Assembly (NCBI RefSeq): GCF_033807575.1
Contig: NC_084715.1
Coordinates: 9,783,349 to 9,847,348, forward strand
From: Cydia pomonella
Taxonomy: Eukaryota; Arthropoda; Insecta; Lepidoptera; Tortricidae
Length of the DNA stretch: 64,000 nt
Direction: 5' to 3'
Positions within the stretch are counted from its first letter, which is position 1. The number at the start of each line of letters is the position of its first letter. The notes under the pieces are model-generated. The model was not told the origin of the DNA. It made no database searches and was given only the letters and a program-made list of their open reading frames with translations. Both the position numbers and the translations under genes were made by a program. Positions 13,101-26,000 of this stretch are shown here, piece after piece.

Positions 13101-13651
13101 TGAACCCCAGAGTTGTATACCATACGTCCAGATAGATTTTATATTGGTATATGTAATACCAACCATCAAAGAGGAAGTAAATAGCTTCTCAAAGAAATAT
13201 AAGGAAAGGCTCACAAATCATGAGAACGAACTTGCCAGAGACCTATTAAACGACAACAGTAACATCACAAGACTCAAAAGGTGGCAGATCTTGGAACTAG
13301 ACCAGAGAAAATAACCCACCCCCTGTCTTCACATAAAGGAATGGTGGTTAATGGACCACCACCTGGAAAAAGAAATACATACAATCTGATTATGGCTAAG
13401 AAAGCCGATGGCAGATGAAAGTAAAAACGAAAAAAATAAAAATAAAATGTAATAGACTTCTTTCCATCGAGCGCTGACAAACTGCAATTTTATGTTTTAT
13501 TTTGTTGGTGAAAGTCCATGTTTGGCTTCCATAAGTGAGGCTGGGCAAAATGCATATATCCATTACAGTTTTCTTTAGTTTTAGGTGGTAATCCCCTTTC
13601 AAAATTTCTTTTTGCGCCCAGATTTTTTTCCAACTGCAGTTGCTCACACAC

Positions 13652-13711
<60 letters not shown>

Positions 13712-16700
13712 GCACGCACTCACGCACACACACACACACACACCTTTATAACATTATGCTACATTTACACGCTTGCCGAGTCTTAGCAAACGTCTGCTGC
13801 AAGCTCCATGTACAGTACAAACACTTGAATGTCATTTACACGCTTGCAAGTGCGTTATTGTATTGGGACAGGCAAACAAAGGGTCTTTTGATCTGTGTAC
13901 AAAAACCGACACTGGCCCGGATTGGCGACTAGCTCTTGCAAGCTCACTCAAGCCAAGCCAAACACAAGCATGTGAACGAAGACATGCTTGTGCTTGTGGA
14001 TGCTTGTCGATATTTGCCAAGTGTGTAATTGATAGTAGGTACTGTTTTGGACGACATCCAGTCCGCAGTCTTACACACAGCATCTAAAACTAATATAGGT
14101 AATTATAATTTAATCTAAGTAATATATTTTTATTTGCAGAACACCACATCCGAGATCATGACACTTTGGTTTGAGACTCTATATCATTTGTTCAATCAGC
14201 TCCGCTATGATTTGCCGCTGCCGCAATGTCTTCAGGTAGTTTTTTTGCTATGAAATTAAAGTTCAAAATAGAAAATGGGATACTGACTAATTATTGAATT
14301 ATATTTTTTTAGATACTTGGATATCTCCGAAGAGCCAACACCGTATACCGATCGACGGATGATGATGGTAGCATTCAATACACAGGATGCAAAACTAACA
14401 CATCTGATGGTCTTCATTTACATTTTTTGAAAGCAAGAAACGCTTGGTTCGAAAAAGCTCTGGAGGATGCCAAAAATACCGAATGTATGTATTTTTTAAC
14501 TAAAAAAACAAATAGAGGAGATTATGAATTTGTCTGTATTTTTTTGTTTGTTACACAATTACGCCGCCACTCATAAATTTAAATAAGTTTTTGGCAAAAC
14601 TTTCATTTTTGGTACAAGCTTTTATCACTGACTGTACTTTTTTTCCACAGGCAACTAATACTCATCGAGACAATTCTAAAAACCCCGAAACAAAATTAGG
14701 TTGCGGTGTTTTATCACAGAGTTCCTACGGCTTCCTCCTGTCTCCATCATCAGATCAGCTTGATGGTACCATAATATTGCATTGTCACCCGACTCACATA
14801 TGTATGCAAATTTTTAGCTTCATCGGAAACCAGGAAGTGGGTCAAATTTGACTTGCAAGATTTGCCCCATACATACTAACAGGGCAAGTTAAATAAAAGC
14901 TTGTAAAAAGAAATTCATGGTACTCGAAAATGTACATACATACATTTTGATTTTATATATTTACAATCCAAGAGGAACAAAATCTTCCGTTGTCGTGCTA
15001 ACTAGTACCATACTTTGACTTAAACTGCATTCTCATTGCAGCCAGTGAAAGATTGTTGAGGAGAATAGTGGAGTTGCACCGTATTCACCTGTTCAACGTT
15101 CTGACGCAGCACAAATCTATATTTTTGCCCGACGCCCACGAGTCTAGGGCGAGAGAAGACGAACTGAATGGAACTAGTGCCTTGTCTTGTTGGTTGAAGC
15201 AAAAGGTACATGGTATATCTTAATACCTACTCCTTTCTAGTCAGCTATCTTGCTCGTAAAGGCTTCGTCACATTGTAGCGGGGCGCTTTCGATCAGCGGC
15301 GGTACGTTGCGGCTGCGTCCAAGCACGGGATGTGCTGCAGTGTGACGCGGCCTTAGCACGCCAAATACGTCAAATGACGCGCTCGGATACAGCCCAATAT
15401 CAACCTTCCTGCATTCCGATAAGGTTAACGATGACGTAACGCACAACGATAGGCGTGGCGTTCAAAGGGTCAACTTGGTTGTCACATGCTTAACATAAGG
15501 ATTTAGAACTTAAGAGGATTGTTTTGTTCTTGGAAACAGTTGAGGACCATGAACAGCACAGACAAATTTTATCGAGGCTCTACAATAGGCTAGTTGACAA
15601 ATTGGTATCAATCGATTAGGTTTGTTTTGAGGATCAAATGTCTAAATGCGTTTTTTTTAAGTTTGACAATCGCACTTCACTGACGAAACGCTCCAAACAA
15701 AATGGCAATACATCGTGACGTCACTATTGCTTAGCTTAGAAGCCCTTTCGATGTATGGAAAACAAGGAAATTGCGATTTTGTAGGCGAAATATTGGGTTT
15801 ATGTATAGTTGCAATACAATATTTTTAAAAATAAAATGTAAGGAATCGAATGATACAATTATGTATGTTTATACTTTTAGGATGTTTAAAAAAAATTGTT
15901 TTCAAAACATTGAGGTCTTGAATTTTTTATTCCCATATACTTTTTAGTTTCCAATTTGTTGTAATAAATTCCTCATTTTTATCTATTTAACTACATTTAG
16001 TTATAAATTTCATCATGTGTCAACTATTATAATTTGAGTTTTTTTGCAGGTAGAAGTTTTGGCCCAAATCCTAAACCGAGACTTACAAAACGAAGACGAA
16101 TCCAACTTTGAATCCCTATTTAACCAGTGCATGTATCTCTCTCTATCATTTGGAAGAGTCGGTGCGGACATGAGATGCACTCTGACCCCGCTCTTCAGAA
16201 AAAATCTTTTGGCACAATTCTATAAAGGATTAGAAAAAGCAGAAAATCACTTCGAGAACCAGATGAAGTCCTACAAAGTGCCTACTATAAAGAACGTACC
16301 ACGACCAGTAAATGAAAATGCTTCTGCAGGACCGCCTGAAAGTCTTTTAGACTATTATCCGTTGGCTGAATACTGCAATGGAATGTTGATAGTACTGAAC
16401 ATGTTGAGAAACACGGCTCCGTTAAATATTGTGAAAGAGGTTTACAACGCATATAGGAATTCTTTAAACCAGGCTGTTCAAGTGTTAACGGCATTTTACC
16501 ACAGAGAACAACAGGCTTTTACAGATATCGAGAGGCAGAATTTTGTTTCGTTATGCATTTGTTTTACTGAAGATTTTGTGCCGTATATATCGAAATGCTT
16601 GTCGTTGTCGTTCCCGTCCACTCAGATTGCGGAGCTGCTTGGTGTTACTTTGACGGTTTTGCAAGAAAGCAAGCTTCTGCATATTGACCAAGTTGGTATT

Positions 16701-16742
16701 TGCGAGCCTTTGAATAGTATTACTGGGCTTACTATCAATTGA
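10106..16742 (+). CDS. COG8: Conserved oligomeric Golgi complex subunit 8 (COG8/Dor1), seven exons, 550 aa
   Basis: Exons are 10106-10160, 10349-10655, 10777-10942, 14140-14235, 14313-14484, 15042-15205 and 16050-16742, all GT-AG. The 1653-nt sequence joins in frame and ends in TGA at 16740. The protein matches the Dor1-like family as I know it: N-terminal coiled region (AEYFSEINEYIKKVG), the block SEKLLELLELPALMREAL, then SKRYSEIPLVQ, LPLPQCLQILGYLRRA and FLKARNAWFEKAL, and a C-terminal helical domain. Its length is close to insect COG8. COG8 is in lobe B of the COG tether, which acts in retrograde vesicle traffic at the Golgi. Intron 3 (3.2 kb) is bloated by LINE debris and a microsatellite. 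The gene is tail-to-tail with RAD50. Confidence 0.93.
11151..11248 (+). mobile_element. Retrotransposon 3' tail with (TAC)n end
   Basis: The segment GGGATAAGTTCACCTTTGTA... leads to an AATAAA-type signal and a (CTA)n tail at about 11230-11248, as in LINE 3' ends. The start motif recurs at 43321 (GGGATAAGTTCGCCTTTGTA). Lies in COG8 intron 3. Confidence 0.55.
11540..11915 (-). mobile_element. RTE-like LINE C-terminal fragment
   Basis: The minus strand reads through RKRTKLTDSLQHALRLKW, KWAGHIARLNDKRW, WRRWVEDIHKVAGASW and AKDREKWHKLEEAF. This is the typical C-terminal block after the RT domain in RTE-type and related LINEs. The 3' end, at the low-coordinate side, carries AATAAAGC and ATA repeats. 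Only the last 100 or so codons remain. Confidence 0.75.
11935..13315 (+). mobile_element. Internally deleted Jockey-like LINE
   Basis: 11935-12937 encodes an endonuclease domain (GGTAIIIKSSIKHY, AVYCPPRFS, GGDWNSKHTHWGS, DRLDFFI, SSDHSPV) and the linker before the RT. The RT palm is missing. The sequence resumes at about 12938 with the post-RT motif KPIWTYGIQLWG, and a last piece at 13140-13312 reads IPTIKEEVNSFSKKYKERL to the C-terminus. A hairpin duplication lies between the two pieces (12963-13142). Dead copy in COG8 intron 3. Confidence 0.8.
12963..13142. repeat. Inverted duplication inside the Jockey-like copy
   Basis: A 70-bp stretch of the LINE at 12963-13032 (containing GGTATACAACTCTGGGGTTC) is repeated as its reverse complement at 13073-13142. 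The loop of about 40 bp is made of GATTAGGGA-type short repeats. The arms are almost identical, so the event is recent or maintained. Confidence 0.85.
13646..13743. repeat. (CA)n/(CGCA)n microsatellite
   Basis: About 95 bp of CA repeats with an internal GCAC run, in COG8 intron 3. Open frames across it on the minus strand are an artefact of the repeat. Confidence 0.93.
13744..14139. other. End of COG8 intron 3, nothing recognised
   Basis: Moderately GC-balanced sequence with repeated CTTGCAAG and CTTGTGCTTG words near 13840-14010, which suggests a decayed repeat. No domain is recognisable in any frame. It ends in the acceptor at 14138-14139. Confidence 0.4.
14581..14910 (+). mobile_element. 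Interspersed repeat family A, copy 2 (330 bp)
   Basis: Collinear over its full length with 6121-6450, with the same ends (AAATAAGTTTTTGGC / AAAAGCTTGTAAAAAG). Located in COG8 intron 5. Confidence 0.8.
15259..15354. mobile_element. Short GC-rich foldback MITE
   Basis: The ends AAGGCTTCGTCACA and TGTGACGCGGCCTT are near reverse complements around a GC-rich core, about 96 bp in all. Located in COG8 intron 6. Confidence 0.6.
15591..16026. mobile_element. Non-autonomous TIR element, TAGTTGACA ends
   Basis: It is bounded by TAGTTGACA (15591-15599) and TGTCAACTA (16018-16026). The interior is homologous to 57415-57893, with shared words GAGGATCAAATGTCTA, AATAAAATGTA(A/T)GGAATCGAATG and TTTTCTATC/TTTATCTATTTAACTA. 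No ORF. It ends only 23 bp before the last COG8 exon, so it forms much of the 3' part of intron 6, including the branch-point side. Confidence 0.8.
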
Positions 16743-16910
16743 AATGTGAATTGTATGTGTATATAACACAGTGTATTATAATGTAATTATAAGGAATCGA
16801 TCACGCCCTAACTTGAATGCATTGAACGCACCATTTTAAGCTAAACATATACATATATAAAGCGATCACATAAGACATGAAGTTTGGCGTAGTCAGCCCT
16901 TAACTAAGCA

Positions 16911-16916
16911 AATAAA
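16911..16916 (+). terminator. COG8 poly(A) signal
   Basis: AATAAA lies 169 bp after the COG8 stop codon and is followed by A-rich sequence. Confidence 0.65.
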
Positions 16917-16941
16917 ACGATAAAAAAGAATAAAAAAGCTT

Positions 16942-16947
16942 TTTATT
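16942..16947 (-). terminator. RAD50 poly(A) signal
   Basis: TTTATT on the plus strand is AATAAA for the minus-strand gene, 108 bp after the RAD50 stop. It sits only 25 bp from the COG8 signal, so the two 3' ends meet or overlap. Confidence 0.65.
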
Positions 16948-17054
16948 GAAAAAAGGTAACATAAATTTATACTTTTAAGTAGATTAAATAAATGCTTGTA
17001 AGGCACTGCCTTCAACAACAAGTTAATAAATGGAATGGTATAACAAAGCTAAGC

Positions 17055-20000
17055 TTAAGTGAACCTAATCTTTTTGATTCGTGATTTCCCCTCGTCGTTC
17101 CTGGAGACCTCGTAGTAATGCGTGACTTTGTCCACATTGCCAAGGGACTCGATGAACTCCCTGTCGTGAGTGATGATGATGAACATGAAGTTCTTTTGCT
17201 TCATGCGCTCTTGAACTATCTCACCGAGCGCGGCGCACAGGCTCCGTACGTTTTCTTGGTCTAGATTTGTTGTGGGTTCATCTAGGGCTAGGATGCCGAA
17301 TCTGAAATAATGTTTTTGATTAAAATAAGGAACGTGCATGACTGAACAGGGGCAGTACAGGAGCCCCCTGTTTATTGGCGCGAAGTGTAAATGTCAAGTT
17401 TAAGCTTACAATGTAACCCACAAGATGGCAGAACCTACAATGCACAAGAAAAAGCAGAACTGTAGAAGCCAACTAAAGTAGAGGTAAGGAATGAAATCTC
17501 CATGTACCAAAAAGTGTCCATCAAAAAACCTTAAATAAATGGCGCTAGAATACCTAGAATATTTGAAAAAAAAAAAAAACAATTCATAGACAGGGCACTT
17601 TACACCGTCAATAACGTCTAGGTTCTTAGCTACTCTAGCGCTACTAAGGAGAGTTTTGGAACTATAGCTGACAGCTGGACACTTTCGCAACAGTTCTGCC
17701 TATGGAGATTTCATTCCTTACCTCTACCTTCCAAAAGGCAACACTTGCTTTGGCTTGAAGTATATTTACAGTTTATGTTTTCGATTCGGGTCACAAGATA
17801 GCAGACCCTCCAACGCGCACGGCCTATATTACATATAACTTATTTGTTAGTTTGGCTAGGCTCCCAATGTCCATTGAGTTGGAATTAAACATACCTACGA
17901 AATTTCGGTGACAATCCAATATAATATTACCACCTCACCTGATGAGAGGCCGGATGGAGAGGTAGCCATATAAAATTTAATATAATACAACTTTATTGGG
18001 TTGACTGTCGAAAGAAAAGTACAATCGGCGGCTTAAGTATTAGTTCTTTATATCGTAAAGAGAAGTTTAACTTACCTACATACAATTAGCTTTTCCAAAT
18101 TTTCATGAGCTATGACTACGACGTTGTCCATCCACCTTGTTGAGAGCTTTACTGCTACGCTTCGTCCATGTTCACTTTCGTTACTCTACGACTTGACTGC
18201 TTAAAAGTTTACTCACCTAGAACTAAACGTTTCTGCGAGAGCCAGTCTTATGATGAGGCAGGCTAGTACTTTTTGCCCAGCACTGCAGCGCCCCCTCATA
18301 TCAATCTCAACGTTGTTCTTACTTTGTACAACTCTGAAACAGTAATTCATAATAAGGAAAATACAGATTCTTTAATATTTTAAATTTGACAGCTGATAAA
18401 CGCTGCACGGCCCTGTGCGTTACGTTAGGTTCATCCAGTTACGGCACAACATATGTACAGCATGAACTACTCCAGAGGGCCACCGTGAACCACGTTCGAC
18501 GTCTCCCTGTCACACTTACCTACGAATTTACAAGTGCGACAGAGAAGCAACACATCGAACGTGGTTTGCGGACAGAATTGCGGCTATAAAGGGCCGCGGC
18601 CGGGACGCATGCTCGAGTACAAAACAGATTCATTCAAGTTACGTTTTAATCGAGGCGCTCGGTACCGCGCCGCCGGTCGTGTGCATCCGCGGCCTTATAT
18701 TTTGCATTACTCAACTCTTCTAAGGGCCAGTTGCACTAACCATTAGTGAACCGGTCAACGTCACTCAGCAGTGAACTATGAAACTTTTCGTAAAATGCCC
18801 ATGGGAAACTTTATATGGAGCCTGGACTAAAAACTAACGGAAATGAGAGTTAGGTCATTAGATAGGTATTTCTATATACTTCATTTCGTTCTTATTGGGC
18901 ACCAAGCGGACTTCCATTGCAGAACTGTGGGCGCCAAGCGGAATTCCATTGCAGTACTGAGATATTTGTAATTTAGTCAAAATGTCATCACCCTTATTTC
19001 TTAGGCAATAGAGTCCAATTAAGTAAATTAATGACTGCAGGGTAGATGTTCGCGTACCGCTGCGAGCGCGGCAAACCATTCGCCGCGCTCGCCCAGCGGT
19101 GGACTCTATTGCCTTAGGTAATAAGGGTGATGACATTTTGACTAAAATACAAATATCTCAGTTCCGCAATGGAATTCCGCTTGGTGCCTATAGAACGAAA
19201 TGAAGTACATAGAAATACCTATCTAATGACCTAATTCTCAACTCTATTGGTTTTGGGACCTGACGTTGCAGTTGGCGTGCAATCAGCGTGCAGCGTGCAC
19301 TACATAAATTATTTTATTATTTGATATTTAAAAAATAGAAAATGGTTATTGCTTACCTATAATCGTATTTCCGTCTTTCCATATCAGCGGACATGCTTGA
19401 TTCAGTCTTTATCTCTATATAGTCAATGTCGTTTCCTCTGTATATCTTCCGCCACATTTCCCTGAAAGTTAACTTTAATTTTAATATCGATAAAAAATCA
19501 CGAGTGTTCAATTGTGAACCTTATTGCAATGATGTTAAGGTCTAGTCTAAGCACTTTTTTCATATCCTAGATATTAAAATGACTGTTGGATTGGACAATT
19601 TGCCACACACAAATCCCCTTTTTACAAGCTTTTATTTAACTTTCAAGGTTTGTTATTTGGGTCAAATCTTGCAAGCTAAAAAAAACACTTTCCATTACTC
19701 GATTGAGCTGAAACTTTATATTACATGGAGATGATGGACACACAGGATTCTATGATAAAACAACCCAACCTAATTTTGTTTGTTGAAACAATACAGTCAG
19801 TGCTGGTATCAAAAATGAAATTTTTGGCTATAAAAAAATACAGATGGTTTCCATACCTTATGATAAGATTGATGTTCTCCATTTTCTCTCTGTGGAACTC
19901 CATGAGACACTTTTCTAAAGCCACAGAATACTCTTTGATATCTTTGTCTAATGCTTGTGTCACTTTCATCTCGTAGAACTTTTCCCTGTATTTCTTCTCG

Positions 20001-23000
20001 ACGTCCTTATTCTGAGCTTTCTTTAATTCTAACCTATTTTGTTGCAGTCTTTTCTGTAAAAATCAAGATGATTATGTAACTGATAATCCAATTGTTCCAA
20101 CGAGTTTGTTGGTTTTTATTTTACACACTTTTCTTTTTTTTTTCTTTTTCTTTTTTTTTATTTGATTCAAATCTTGTAACTTAAATGTTAACCACTTCCT
20201 GATATCTGGTCCAGTTGAAATTTGGAGTACTTCTGTAATTCCGAAGTCAATGCAACAATATGCTAACATGGCGCTGATCTGATGATGCTGTCGGAAGGTA
20301 GCCAAAGGAACTCCTCAATGGAGGAACACAAAGACATCGAGTTTAGGCTCATTAGGAAGGTCTCGAGAAGAACTTGATAGGAATAAAAATGTGTCACAAA
20401 AACTTTTTTGACAGTAACTTATTAATAAGGCACTCCAGCGGCATGTTAGTTTCAAGATGTGTTAATAATTACAAAGAGACACCGTACAGAAAAGAAACTT
20501 CCTACAAAACCGAAGTCTGACAGCGATTCAGGGGCGAATCAAGTTGCCTCTTTCTAATTTATGACACGGGCGCTTTCGGTTATTTAGGGTTGTCAAAATT
20601 CAAGTCATTACCTAATCTGTGGTTGTGCACGCAAAGGGACGATAAGTTTTGCCAACCCTAATAATTGCTCGCGGCAATGCTTAGCCGAATGGAGCCGAGG
20701 ATGCCCGAAAGGATCAGTTTCGCAGGTAGTCAATTTCGCGCGCGAGTTACTGTCACGTCGCATTCGCTGATCCCTTAATTCCATGTTTTAAATTGGGAAT
20801 TTAATTGTGATATTTGCTGGTTCGATGTCGTGTCGATGAGCAACGAAAGGTTAAACGACCAACAAAATAAGTGACGGTTTCAGAGAATAGGCACCACCGC
20901 CACGACAAGTCGACATTTTACCAGATTATGTAATCTACACATATTCTGTTATCATACATACCTTAATTTCGTTTAATTCGCCTTCTGTATGAGCCTTTTC
21001 TCTCAACAGCTGTGTATGTTTATTAATTAAAGGTCCCTTTTCCGTGATCATATCCATATTAACGCCACTCATCTTCTCATTGATTTCCGCTAATTCTTTA
21101 TCACAGCTAGCAATTTCCGTTTGGGCTTTCCTCAGCTTGAGATTATCGTCTAAGTCGCGTTTGTAAATCTGTGGAATAGGTCAAATTAGTTATTATTTAC
21201 TAAAACGCCACTTATTCGCGTAAAAGTTAGTTTAAGTTTTTAAGTGGAAATTAGTACCGTTAACCGGGATGAATATGGACGCCTGGGGTGGGGCAAAACT
21301 TAAAATGAGATTTACCCGACAATTTCTTAATATCCACCCACACAAATTATATCAATCGATTCAAAATAATAGTAGATCTTGTTTGATACAATTTGTGTGG
21401 ACAGATCTTAAGAAATTGACAGGTAAATCTAATTTTAAGTTTTGTCCCAATTCACCCTAGCCATCCATATTCACCCCGGTTGACGGTACCACAAAACCAC
21501 AAACTACCAATGCCCAATAAGTAAACTTTAAAATATCTTCACAGCTTTGTGGATAAAGTAGATAGGAACATAATAATAACTCATTCTGTATTCCCTGATA
21601 AATATGACCTCGGTCTCTTTAAAACAAGAGTGAATAGGCTACTACTGAACCGGTGAGCTCCATCTTATTTCCGTCTTCACTTTCCATCAGGTGTGACTAG
21701 AGCCAATCACCGATCACTTTTTATATAAAAAAAAACTCCACGGCCGATTCGGCCACGGCGACTGCTATCAACTCTGTTGCTGTCTCTGGTGTGCTCGCAA
21801 GTGACTGACGTAGCCGACCTTGTTACCAAAAGTTCGTGAACATTGCGGGCATGTGAGCACACCATTTGTGTAATTATAGTGTATTGCCGCAGGTGGTCTG
21901 TCTTTTATATCGTCGCGCTTGGCATCCATCTCTAAGCGCCGGTGCGATTCAAATTGAGCTACTTTGGCAATTATTGTAGCCTGCCACTCCGATCGTATGG
22001 CTGCCTGCTGCTCCCATACGACACTTTTTCATGTGCCGCTTAAGCACATCTATGTACCAGAGGAATTGGCCACCCGGTTTCCGTTTTTAATAGATTTAAA
22101 TACAACAAAAAAAAATTACGTTAACCATAAGTCCATCTTTTGTGAGAATTACATCAAGAAATAGTTGATCCAACCTTATACACAATTGTGTCCTAATCTT
22201 AATACAGTCTAAAATGTGACATACCATGGTCAAAAGGTACATTAGAGCGGTCGGCGTTCATGCCAAGTAGCGCCGCATTAGTATTGGAGCATCGTTATTA
22301 TACTAGCCTAAGCGCCAACCGCCATAAGGTACCTTCACCCGTGAAATGTTACAAATTGGGTCGCAGTGGTTACCTCTTGTTTTGCCAATTCATCCTTCAA
22401 ACAGTCTATTCTTTTAGTAAGAGTATTTCTGTCTGTCATTATCTGTTTCTGCCGTTCCATCAGCCGCTCATTCGCCTCTTTTATTTTATCCATTTCGCGT
22501 TGAACGTTCTTCTCTTCGTGTTGTTTTATCTCTATTATAATGGTCTTCACTTTATCAAATGAGTTTAAGATTTTCGTGATAAAGCTTCGCTTAGTGTCGA
22601 TTGCGGTTCTGTAAACGAGAATTACTAATTTATAAAACAATTAAACTTATCGGAAGTAACTTTAATTCATAACTTGGTTGGAATATTGGTCTTGGTCTAA
22701 CTATTTTATCTACTATAGTTGTTGGTAGGTAAATAAGATGATTAATGGTCTAAAAAAGAAATAGTGCGAGTATTACCGCGAAACATAAAGTGTATCTATA
22801 AGCATTGTAAAACGGTAAAACGTAAATTTGCTAATTTACACTTTCCCAGTTTTATTTCTTCTATAACTTCATGTTATAGCATTTGGTAGTAAACATACAG
22901 CACATTTACATGTTTTTAGACCTTATTTCCAGGGAATAAAATTCAATATTGTACAAAAATGCTGGCTTAAACATACCTATTCCTTTTTACCGTCTCAGTC

Positions 23001-26000
23001 TTGGCATTTTCCTTCTCTTTCAGTTCTGCTTTAAGTGCTCCGGTAGCATCCTGAAGCTGCTTCAGTTCTAGGGCACACTTCTCGCTGTTTGCTTGTAATT
23101 GCTTAAGAGTTTCTTGCAAATTATGTAACTCTTGTACCTAAAGTAAAAACATGAAAATTCTTCACTTCAACATTTTTTTTTGTATGGTTGCAGCAGGTGC
23201 ATTGGGTTAACTCCAAAAGTGGGGTAATTTTGAAAATGGTAAATATCTATAAAACTAGAAGCATTTCATACTTTAGCAACACCCAAGGCATATTTCTAAA
23301 GACTGATGACCAGTCAAGTGTAAAAAATATGGGTGCATATAATTTACTCAATAATATATCCCATAGTTCTTAATTCGCTAACATAAGAGCTAGGCAACAT
23401 ATTTTACAAGCTTTTTGTTAACTTGCAATGTACCTATGTATGGGTCAAATCTTGCATGTTAAATTTGACCCACTTCCCGGTTTCCGATGAAGCTGGAAAT
23501 TTGCGTTCATATGTATGTTAGGTGACAATCCAATACTATGGTACGATCGAGCTGATCTGATGATGAAGACAGGAGGTGGCCATAGGAACTCTGTGATAAA
23601 ACAACACAACCTAGTTATGTTTGGGGTTTTTTTGAATTAGCTCGATGAGTAATAGTTGCCTGTGTCTGTGTCTGTGTCTGAGTAATAGACTTAGTCAGTG
23701 ATAAAAGCTTGTACCAAATATGGAATTTTTGCCTAACACTTATTTGAGTATGCACCCATATTTTTATACTTGACTGTGTAATATTTATCACCAGACTGTA
23801 CATATTCGCTTTTTTTTTAATTACCCCTCCTTCGATTCTCCCTCCCCCGCATTTCAAAATAACGGAATTGACAGCCTACCTTTTTCTGTATGTTGAGATA
23901 CTCCTCTTTCAACTTATTTTTGGCCTCGGCCTTGGCCTGAAGTTTCTTCGCGTGCGCGTTAAGCTTCACCTGAGCACTCTTCACTCGAGACCGAAGCGTG
24001 CTGATCTTTTGTCTCAAGTCAGTTTGTTTTGCTGTCGCTTCATCCAGCGTGAGATCGGATTCTAGGCCGCCGCATTGAGCTTTTATGGCTTCTAACTGTA
24101 AACAAAAATAAAAGGTTCAAGGGTGTTTACCCTTATAGTATAAGGCTTGTATAAGGCTTATACAATTAGACTATTACAATGTATGAAGATAAGGTTCGCG
24201 AATTTATCGCTTTAGCCTCATATGGCTTCGCACATTCGTTTCCACCCGACGAGCGAGGGCTGCACCCCCTCCGTGACTGCTATGAGTAGTAAAACGAAAG
24301 AAGGATTCTATAATATTAAAGCTACATTACGTTTTTAGTGATACTGTTGACTTCAGTTATCATCTGGTCCATGAGCGGCATGTGGCCCGCGACCTGCTTC
24401 GCTGTTTGCAACTTCTGCTCTGGTTCCATCAGGGACATCGATATTTCTTCGACAGACTCCGATATTGTTGAAATATTCTAAAAATACAGATTTGAACATA
24501 GAATAGAAATATTGTTTATTCGTAAATATAAACGAAACAAAATACATCGAAAGTGCCACGAAATGGGATTGGGATGGGGACATTACATAGGGAGAATTGT
24601 AATTTTAGTCTGAGGTTGCATTTCTGAAGCTACAAGTACGAATTTGGTGAATACACTTGTTTGTGAGCGAACCGCGAATAATGAGCAAACTAATTCGACA
24701 GCGATTTTCATAGCACACACTGTGCAAGTGTTGTTTTAAACTTTATAATTCAATAGAAGTTGATGTTGCTATCAAAATCGCTGCCAAGTTATCTTGGTCT
24801 GAGTTTAGCAGCGTATTGGTCAGATTTGAACGCACCCTAACCGTAACAAGGAAGATATTTGGGATTATATTATGTCAATTCATGTTTCAGATATAATAAA
24901 TTCACAAATATCTATGCATCGGGAAGCAGGTGCACAATTTTTATAGACATCAAAATAACAAATGGTGAATTATACCTTGTCCACGTCACCAAGTCTTTTC
25001 TCCAATTGGGGTATTTCTTTCTCTTTTAAAGACTGTATTTTTTCATTCAAGGATCGCATACCAAGCAGTTCATCTTTCTTGGCAGAGGCTCTTTGTAATT
25101 CCTCTGTAATTTTCTCCAATTTTGCAGGAACATTCATTACTTGAGTTGTCAATTGGGATATTAAGTCGGTCACCTGGTAATAAAGTTACGTCAAGTTAAG
25201 TTGATCGAACAATAAGCATAAATAGTATTTTATATAGTACAGTTTTGATGCAATAAAATATAGCTTACTTCAGATTCCGCATCAAATCCACGGTTACACA
25301 AAGGACAACAGTTGTTGTCTTTGAGCTGTCCTTTGTATTTGGTGATTATGTACATTGATGATTGCGCCAAATTTTGATCTTCCTGTAACAAAAATAAGCT
25401 TTACCAAGTTCGGAGTCACACGTTGGGCGCCAAATGTTACTACGACCGAAATTGATTTTTCTATAGCTATATCACAATATCACGTACCTGTAATTTCTCC
25501 ACAGTACTATTTAATTTAGCAAGGGTTGCTTCATAGGACTGGGTACCGCAAGCCTGGTACATCTGGTCTTCAGCCTTAGTCAATTCGCTGCGACGGTCGT
25601 TTAGCATCTCTCTAACATGCTTGCGCTCGGCTTCTTGACTGGTCACCTGATTATACAAAAAATACTAAGTACCGCCTTTGCCGAAAACATGGAGGAGTGG
25701 TAAGTTTTTGGCAAGAAAAAAAAACACTTGTCTTTAATCCAATGCAAAGTTTTTTTTTTCAAGGAACAAAATACAGTTATGCCTCTAACTAAACTTATTA
25801 GGTTTTTTTTTTCAAATAATGGAGTCGATAGAGTCTGCCACGTCGTGACCGTCAGTCAGTAACCGATCAAATACCGTAATGTGATGAAATTAGTTTTACT
25901 CTTAGGAGTTCTAGCACCTCCTAAATGAGCCCTAAGTAGGTGCTCTTCCCTACTGTTTACGTACGCTCAATTGAGCCATACAGGGTTTGCCATCTAGTGG

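Noticed and set aside
13396..13741. Minus-strand ORFs with Cys-Val runs
   Set aside because: They are translations of the CA/CGCA microsatellite.
21745..21870. Host C2H2 zinc-finger exon on the minus strand
   Set aside because: A single degenerate finger with a stop right after it, next to LINE-like sequence and a retroelement tail, so it is more likely a LINE C-terminus.
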